NCBI GenBank assembly: GCA_018524725.1
Contig: JAEUWP010000547.1
Coordinates: 1 to 64,000 of the forward strand
DNA length: 64,000 bases
Source of the DNA: Podaxis mareebaensis
Taxonomy: Eukaryota; Basidiomycota; Agaricomycetes; Agaricales; Agaricaceae
Direction of reading: 5' to 3'
This document shows positions 56,301-64,000 of this stretch, in pieces. The translations under genes and the position numbers were made by a program. Each line of letters begins with the position of its first letter. Within the stretch, counting starts at the first letter, position 1. The notes beneath the pieces are model-generated. The model was not told where the DNA came from, made no database searches, and worked only from the letters and a program-made list of their open reading frames with translations.

Positions 56301-56893
56301 GGCTGGAGTACAGGTGGTTGCTGGTTGTGAGGTGGACGTAGTCAATATATGAACATGGGCGGTGTTCGGATGTTTTGATATTTTTGGAATATTAATAGCA
56401 ACAAGTGTCACAGCTCGATCATCACGCGGTTGGTGCCTGATCAAGGTCCTGCAGTCCTGTTCGAGAGCCTTGGTCTTAGAGACTGGATCTGTACCATGCC
56501 TACGTCAAATGTGGACAAGTGAGAGAGAGGGAGGGCCCGCTTGTTCGAGGAAAAATTTTCCAACGAGCGGAGAAAAGCCTCATCTCAGGATAAAAGTTCT
56601 TGTGATGATCATTTGTGCCGGTCGTAGTTTGATCTGAAGGATTTGGTGGCCAAACCCATATGCGTAGTGTAGCAACGTACTGAGCACTCACTACAGCAAT
56701 AAAAACCTATTTGTTGTGTCGTGACCTAGATACGCGCGTCAGTCGAGATATTTGTCCAGCTGGGTAACGTAACACCCGCCGTCAAGCTTCAAGCGGAAGA
56801 AAAACGAAACAGCAGAATCTTATCTTGGTTACTACTTTAACCTTCAAACAAGGTTGTCATTTGGACGAACAATCCTTCTGTTCTACAGAGAGG
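56301..56893. other. Divergent promoter region, no gene seen
   Basis: Between the nucleotidyltransferase-like gene and the HTH gene. No recognisable element. Confidence 0.35.
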
Positions 56894-57891
56894 ATGAAAG
56901 ACTCTGTGAAACACAGGCAATACTCGCTCAGGTCGCAGTCAAGAGCGTCATCAGCGCTCACTTCGTTAAGCAGTTCATCGTCATCCAACAGGACTGATGC
57001 GCGGCCTGCTTACCAGAGGCAACGGTATGTTGTTATGCTTGATGCATGTCCGAACACAGCACCTGACTGAATGCCAACTCTACAGAGATCTCGCTGGGTC
57101 AGTTGATCCTGACACACCGGGTAATACAAGAAGGCGTGCACCTGCTAATCTTGAACAACGTCGTCAAGTCAGATACCTGACACGCCACCATCCTCACCTC
57201 AACCCCAATCAAATAGCCAAGATCGTTGGTTGCGCGTATTCGGCCGTCGCTAAGATATTTGCAAATACGTATGGTGGAGGAGACACTGAACCCGATGCAC
57301 CACCTAAGGATAAGGCCTTCCTGCGGAAATATAGGGTGCGCGATGAGAACGTGAGTGGCTGATGCTTGCAGAAAACGAAGGGCTGAATGAGGTTTAGGAA
57401 CGAGTAGGGGTGGCCGTATCGGTAGAACACGAGACGGACTCGGACGATGATCGCCCAATTGGTAGGGATATTGATGCACCGAACGTCAGCGAGGTACCCA
57501 AGGAGATGGTGAGTCAACATTTGGGTGCTGGATCTGCATGAGTTTCTTATGTGACTAGCATCTACCCCCAGTCTCACTGGTAATTGCCGAGGAACACACT
57601 GTACATGAATCAAACCAGGCAGATATGGAGTGGGTCTCCAGGTTCTTCAACAGCCAAAGTATAGGTGGTCTAAAGCTCCCTACACACGTTATCAGGGAAA
57701 TGGTAGCGGCAGGATTCAAGAAATACACGGTCCTGCATATGATGAGAACATATACTCACAAGTTGGAGGTGGCAAATTATTTGGCAACCGTACTCCGTGT
57801 CACGCAGCTTGAACGAGATGTCATAGCAGGATTGATAGTAGAACGTAGGGGTTGGTTTTTCCACGAGTTGAAACAAGAGGAGGCTGAATAA
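56894..57891 (+). CDS. HTH-domain protein, Agaricomycete-specific
   Basis: Starts MKDSVKHRQYSLRSQSRASS with a serine run; an intron (GTATGT..TACAG) joins QRQR to DLAGSVDPDTPGNT. A helix-turn-helix-like block follows: ANLEQRRQVRYLTRHHPHLN, then PNQIAKIVGCAYSAVAKIFA, with the NxxQIAKIVGC turn typical of homeodomain-like or transposase-like DNA-binding helices. The middle is acidic (ETDSDDDRPIGRDIDAPN). The last exon (from about 57573) ends in a helical region resembling a SAM-like bundle (DMEWVSRFFNSQ, AAGFKKYTVLHMMRTY, TQLERDVIAGLIVERRGWF) and stops at 57891. Two more short introns lie near 57351-57398 and 57507-57572. It may be a DNA-binding protein; no catalytic motif is visible. Confidence 0.55.
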
Positions 57892-58060
57892 ATATTGTGC
57901 TTGGGGCTTGAAGCCTGAAGCCTAAATACGACTTGACGGATGTTCATAAAGTGCACAGGAAAGCGAAAGGCAATCAAATTGCGACGATCTTATGACATAT
58001 GCGTACATGTTGAGTAGAATAGCAGTATCCATAAACCATCGCTCGTGAGGCGCGCAACCA

Positions 58061-58737
<677 letters not shown>

Positions 58738-61700
58738 TTAGGGCAGGTGGTCACATGACCTGCATTTTTCGGACGCGCCGACGTGTCAGGATCTTCTTGT
58801 CCAGGAATGTAACGGTGAGTCTTGTTTCTTCCCTTTGACAGGATGAGAGAACATCGTAAACTCAGCTCACTTCGATGCCAAAGGCATATGAGACGAAAGC
58901 GATTTATTTCTGACCCTTTCATCTGCAGTTCCATCACCCAGACTGACTTGCCTTTTTCACAAGGGTCCTCTGGAATGGCGACATGTTGATCTTGGATAAG
59001 GATTTCAAAATGCCGTCATTCGATATGGCTTCTCAGCGGTACTCATCGAACGTTCTTCACTGAATTGCGCCTCAATCTTCACACTCCCCTATTCATCTCC
59101 TTCTCAAGCTCCGTTTTGCACCACTGGACGAATTCAACTTGCTCGTCATCGTTGCCGGTCGAATTTTATTCAACCTGTCGCTTCCGCGCATCACGTCAGA
59201 TCTGGTCGCGGTGGGTACATCCGTGCCCTGCATTCATTTCGACGGTTAGGGTGGCAAGATGTCGCGCCCCAGCCCCTTCTACTGATCATGAGCGGACTCT
59301 GCAATAGTAATTAAATTGCAGGATCGAGGGCGGTAACGAGGGGTTGGCGAGCTCCTAGAATCCAGTCCAGGGCCACACGCAATAACAGTGGATTCCCTTC
59401 CTGAGAACGTTCCTCGTGACGGTCTGTGATTGGCAACAACCCCAAGTAGCTGCCATTGACTTGTTTTCTCGACTTCTATCGCACATCTGTCTTTGATGTT
59501 CTTGCCTTCGTAGGAATGTACTGCTCGTTGCCGTTACTCGAATTCTGAACAGAATCCCGACATTCATTTCATGCGCTCCAACTTGTGTGCCTCTCATCGT
59601 ACTGCTTCAAGGAATGAAACCTGTCAAACGTGGGACCCGAACTGACTACGTCCGAGCCACCTATCGACAGGCCCGCGGATTGTCTCTTTACCACCCGTAT
59701 CTCGCGAAGTCCAACCTCAACATCGGCATTGCCAAATGGCCAAAACCCTAACGCTGATACCGGCCGGAGAATCAAACAATAACTACTCAATAATTGGGAC
59801 TCCTGATGAGCTTCTACCCGATGGGCCAAACCCTTGCGCCGCTCGGAAAGGCTATCGCCGCACAATGAAATTCTAAGGGCAATACTTGGCCCGGCCAGTA
59901 AAGATGCACGGAAGGCCGACCACAACCGACGATCCGACTGACTCCGAAGGACACCTCCGACGACGGCCATCCCAGAGTTAGGTCCATCAACTATCGAGAA
60001 GAGCGGTATTAGGTATTAGAATAACTTCTTTGCTTCATTCGCGTCAACCATTCTTCCTCCGGGTCGGCCGTGTCAATAAAGGAAGCTAGCATTCATTGAA
60101 ACGGGGACGATAAGGCGCAACAAGACCCTGAATGGGGATTCAATGTGTGGGTGAAAGACACGTCGGTGTTTGCTAGTGTCGATAAGGATGTGGGTTCCTT
60201 GTTTGACAATGCGCGCGAGACCTCGTGAGCGGTAGCTATATGGCTGGTGGAGCGGACGGAGATGCTATTGGCGAGGAGTAGCCAAACATAGTGATGGCTT
60301 ATCAGTAAAGCGACGGAGTGTGATCATAACTTTCATCATCTATGACATCTTTCTTTGTTGCATGGAAAATATGTGGTAAACATGATCAACGCTATTTTCT
60401 TGCCCAGTCAGCAGGCATTTGTCAAGGTTCTAGCGCGATAAGTACGCATGTACTTGAGAGGCTTGCAGACTTCAAGGAGCGGAAAACGACATGTATTGGA
60501 ACCAAGAATGACGTAGTTACCGCCGCTTTCCGCCGCAGAGGTTGCGATAGCGGATGCTCATGACGGCAAAAACCTTGATAAGCTGAGTTCCCAAGGACCA
60601 AATTCGCGCCTTCTCGTTGAATGCTGAAGCGTATGCTTCTGGGACTTCGAGCCAGCAGTACAACGACCTGATAAGACACAACTCCCCCAAGCTCGGAATC
60701 GCCATGGTAGTAAATTTAGTCAGAGTTATGCGAGCTACTCGAAGTTCGAACTGCTCCAGCTTCGACCTAACCGGTCACCGCGAACACCGACCCTGTCCGA
60801 CAAATGTTCCACAACAGAACGGCAAGGCTCTTCTTGGTCATTTATAGGTTGGGTCTCACTCCACACAACTTTCTGGGCTTCGGTGGCTTGGGTGACAATC
60901 ACACTAGTAGGAATACATCAACCCAAGTCAGAGTCACCGTCTCCCACATGTGGAAAGCTAATGCTTCCAAGCAAAGAAATTAGGTCCGCCCACAGCCTCG
61001 GCTATTGATGTGCTGCTTATACTCTCCGATTGCGGATGCTTATGAGAGGTGCTGATGCGGTGTGGAGAGGAAGGGGATTAAAGGACTTTCATTTCAGGCT
61101 CAGGAGTCTAGCAATAGAAGGGCTTCTGAAGGAAACGTCTAAGGGTTATTGATAGCCTTGAATCTGACCGTGAACAGCACGGCATCTGCATCTGGGAGCT
61201 GTGCCTTGTCGGCAGGATGTTTGGATAGAAATGGATATAGGACGGCCATAAATTGCGGTTAATCATAAACGGACCAGATGGGAGGAGTTTTTTATTTCAG
61301 GTTTGGGTTGCGAGATACTTCGGATGGGAAGGCACTCACGCTGGTGGAGTGGGGCTTTGCTGATGGACTATTCCTTGCTGACGCTCCACAACCTTCTACT
61401 AATGAATTAAGACGCTCTATTGGACGCTCACTGGTGGTTCCTTCGCCGGTGAAATGAGCGAAGCGCCAACAAACGTCGGTGGCAGCGAGGGGGAAGTCAG
61501 AAAGCGGGTGGGATCGTCGCCATTCTTCATCCCAATCGGAAGGATAGATAATGTTAGTTTGACTTCTCTTCCTTGTGTCCACGCGACTGCTACCGTCTGA
61601 TGTACTCAAGTTACACGGACACACGGAGATGTGGCAATGATACATCCAGTGATGAGCCCCAAGGTTACCTGATCATATTAAAGATAGGATGCATAGATTG

Positions 61701-63597
61701 GATGGCCAAGCTGGTGGTCATGAATAGGGGGGGAAGCGGTTGGCAGAACGGCCATAGGTTTGTACAATCAGGTGGCCTGCATCCCGAGATTTATGGGCGT
61801 TACGGAGGGAGCGAGCCATTAAAGTTGTAAAGCCACGATATGAGCAAATACAAATTGACAGCACAAGTTATTCTGTAGGTACACTGAACTGTCAGCTTAC
61901 TGTATACTCTCGGCAACAGCTGATCGACAGATGTGTATGTCTCATTAAAGCAATGATAGATAGATTTGCGCAGAACAGCTGGTGTCGATTAGGTTTGTTC
62001 CCTCAATCATAACATCTCAACATAAGCTGAGATTGTTCAAGCCTTGACCGGGCGAGTCCGAAGCCGTGGAGTGCGAACAGAACGATACTGAATTCAGGAT
62101 AACTTTACCTACGAAGCCTTCACCTTCGGGAACTCACGCACGCACAGGCACATGACAGTCCTTGCTTCGGCGTTGGCATCAAATACTTCGAAGCATGGAT
62201 GATTGCTACGCATACTCACATACCAGGTATATTCATGTGTGCTTTGTTCCTTGGTTTACCCAGAGGGATATGTCAAACTTGTATGTTAGAAGACTCAGGT
62301 GACCATTAGCCCCTCTACAGCTATCGTCTGTGCACTTCGCCAAGGCCTACAAGCGATCAATATAATACACAGTTACAGTCAAGCACATGTCGTAATGAGG
62401 AAAGACCCTCGATTTATGAGCACGGGAATTGAAGATAGTCCAGTGATGGAATGGGTCAAGAGGCAAAACGAGGACTTACAGGGTAGCTTAGCGAGTGCTC
62501 TTGAAGCCGCAACAAAGCAGGGGGCCAACAAAACTGCCAAACAGACACCCAGGGAGTCCTAGCTTTGATGACCACTGAGCAAGTGTAGAGAGCTGGTTGA
62601 GCCAAGAAGGCCAATGAAAGAAAAAAGCCCCTCACTACACCTTCGCGATGATGCAACACGACCCTGTAAACGTGGTCTCGCATGGTTGGGAGGATTCTCC
62701 CCGCTAGAGGAAACTCGAAGACTTACCACGAAGATTATGTGTGACCACCGATACGCCGCTATTCGTGGACGGGCTGACGTGTCCATGCGGTGTGATGGGT
62801 ACAAGGCTATCATGATCTTTGAGTGCAACAGGCCCAGCCGTTCCGTGCGGTCAACCTCAGACACAACAAACAGGTTGTGCATCGGCAGCGCTTTTTCACG
62901 ATGTGACGCCACTATACCAGTTCACGGAACATCTGCATTCTACAAGACTCCTTTTTTTACTCTACGGATATGGAAGTGAGGAAACTTTAGCGAGATATTG
63001 CCCTTGCATCCTGTCTAATAGAGGCCAAGACGCACGGTACATCGAATTAACGTATACCACCTCACACAATAACCCTAATCCCAAGGACTCCTCTCTCACA
63101 CAACAAGGGAAACTATATGAACTTAACCGGTATACAGGAATCCCCAATCCGTCCCTAAGCCCCAACGGTTATTCTGGTTTGCGTGACGTCCCAATGAGAG
63201 CATGATTCGACTGTTCCGCTATTTTGACATCACACGGGTGGGTTCATTCATAAAGAGCTCCTAGATTCCACTCAAGAGAATCGAAAATCATCCACTAAGG
63301 TGTTCGTGGAGCATGACTCGACTATCAGATAACAGATACCAAGTTAAGATCACAGCCATTGACTCATCCATCAATTCGTAACAGCTAAGTGGTCACTCCT
63401 GTCCCCAGCAGCCAGCTACTCGCCAGCCAACCCCAAGTAACGGGGAGTGTGGTACTTTAGATTTCCAATTGCTAACAGTTTACCCTCTTATACCCGGGCC
63501 GGAAACCTCGGTCCAATTTTTTTTCGGGATGTAGCCCCAATCGGTGCCTTGGCGCTCGTTGGACAACTGACTCCTCTCTGGAATCTTAATTAGGCGT

Positions 63598-63634
63598 TTT
63601 CGGAGGAGACGGAGGGCTCGGAGGGCTCGGAAGG
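63598..63634 (+). repeat. Short GGAGGGCTC tandem repeat
   Basis: GGAGGAGACGGAGGGCTCGG followed by further GGAGGGCTCGG-type units; purine-rich, about three units. Confidence 0.45.
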
Positions 63635-63810
63635 ACGTTCGGAGCCTTCATGGGCGGACGGAAGGGACCGAGCTCGCGGTGCGGGTTCTCGCGATCTGAT
63701 GTGATTGGAACGGCACAGCCACTCGATTGTGGCGGTGCCTGTGTGTACATAGATGTGGCACGACATTGGACACAACAAATTGTTAGGTGATTTTGTGGGG
63801 ACATTTGAAT

Positions 63811-63839
63811 GTCGGTGTCGGTGTCGGTGTCGGTCTCGT
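63811..63839 (+). repeat. Hexanucleotide GTCGGT microsatellite
   Basis: Four consecutive GTCGGT units, then GTCTCG. On the minus strand it would encode Thr-Asp repeats in an unsupported frame. Confidence 0.6.
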
Positions 63840-64000
63840 TCAGCATGTCGGGGTTTGGATTTCTGGCCGAGGGTTGGAAAACTTGAAAGTGTAAGAAGAT
63901 GAGTAAGCATGGGAGCCCGAATCCACGGAGTGGGTATCGCGGCTGGAAGATGAAGCTTGTCGCTAGTTATGCTACCTGTGCTTCTAGCCGGCATCGGTAT

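Noticed and set aside
55002..56444. 480-codon form of the nucleotidyltransferase-like protein
   Set aside because: The frame reads through the intron after YGHFRYPK; splicing to DVDLLI restores the conserved core and a different C-terminus.
59569..59970. 133-codon minus-strand gene
   Set aside because: Composition is not protein-like, there is no domain, no conserved splice pattern, and an equally long plus-strand frame overlaps.

Overview
The window looks like nuclear DNA of a mushroom-forming basidiomycete (Agaricomycetes). The genes are split by many short introns, mostly 45-70 nt with GT..AG ends. They include housekeeping anchors (ribosomal protein eL14, ubiquitin-eL40 fusion, cohesin loader MAU2/SCC4, an ATG14/UVRAG-type autophagy protein) and families typical of mushroom genomes: NACHT NTPase, MLKL-like helical-bundle protein, BTB and F-box-like proteins, cytochrome P450 and isopenicillin-N-synthase-like oxygenase. 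I saw no tRNA, rRNA or CRISPR.

Layout. 0-2.5 kb: one lineage-specific gene and an 0.8 kb CpG-free repeat relic. 2.5-7.4 kb: a small putative secreted protein, MAU2, and a 2OG-Fe(II) oxygenase. 7.5-12 kb: gene-poor, with a dying LINE fragment bracketed by two oppositely oriented copies of a 109-bp MITE. 12-17 kb: an alpha/beta hydrolase and the ATG14/UVRAG gene. 17.5-21.2 kb: three very small genes sharing a glycine/asparagine-rich motif of about 20-25 residues. 22.8-30.3 kb: P450, F-box-like protein, BTB protein, eL14 and an MLKL-like protein with a Gly/Asn-rich tail. 30.6-35.9 kb: a large XPF-family-like gene (SHOC1/ZIP2 candidate) convergent with a proline-rich gene. 36.2-50.95 kb: a roughly 14.8 kb mobile element. 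52.2-58.6 kb: NACHT NTPase, nucleotidyltransferase-like gene, HTH protein and ubiquitin-eL40. 58.6-64 kb: no gene I can support.

The 36.2-50.95 kb element is the most striking object. It ends in identical 24-bp terminal inverted repeats flanked by TA, has a second longer inner inverted repeat carrying a 49-bp minisatellite, and is almost devoid of CpG. Inside lie an integrase-like DDE transposase, a BTB gene, a PHD-finger-like gene, a TET/JBP-like 2OG-Fe(II) oxygenase relic, unknown cargo ORFs and a palindromic minisatellite. The CpG loss and the kinds of codon change seen (Arg to Cys, Gln, Trp or stop) fit deamination of methylated CpG or a CpG-directed RIP. An element that carries a putative 5-methylcytosine oxidase may thus have been erased by cytosine methylation.

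A second theme is signalling of programmed cell death or innate immunity. The NACHT protein, the MLKL-like protein and the three small Gly/Asn-motif proteins recall HET-s/NLR-type amyloid signalling. That link is inference from architecture and motif, not proven by the sequence.
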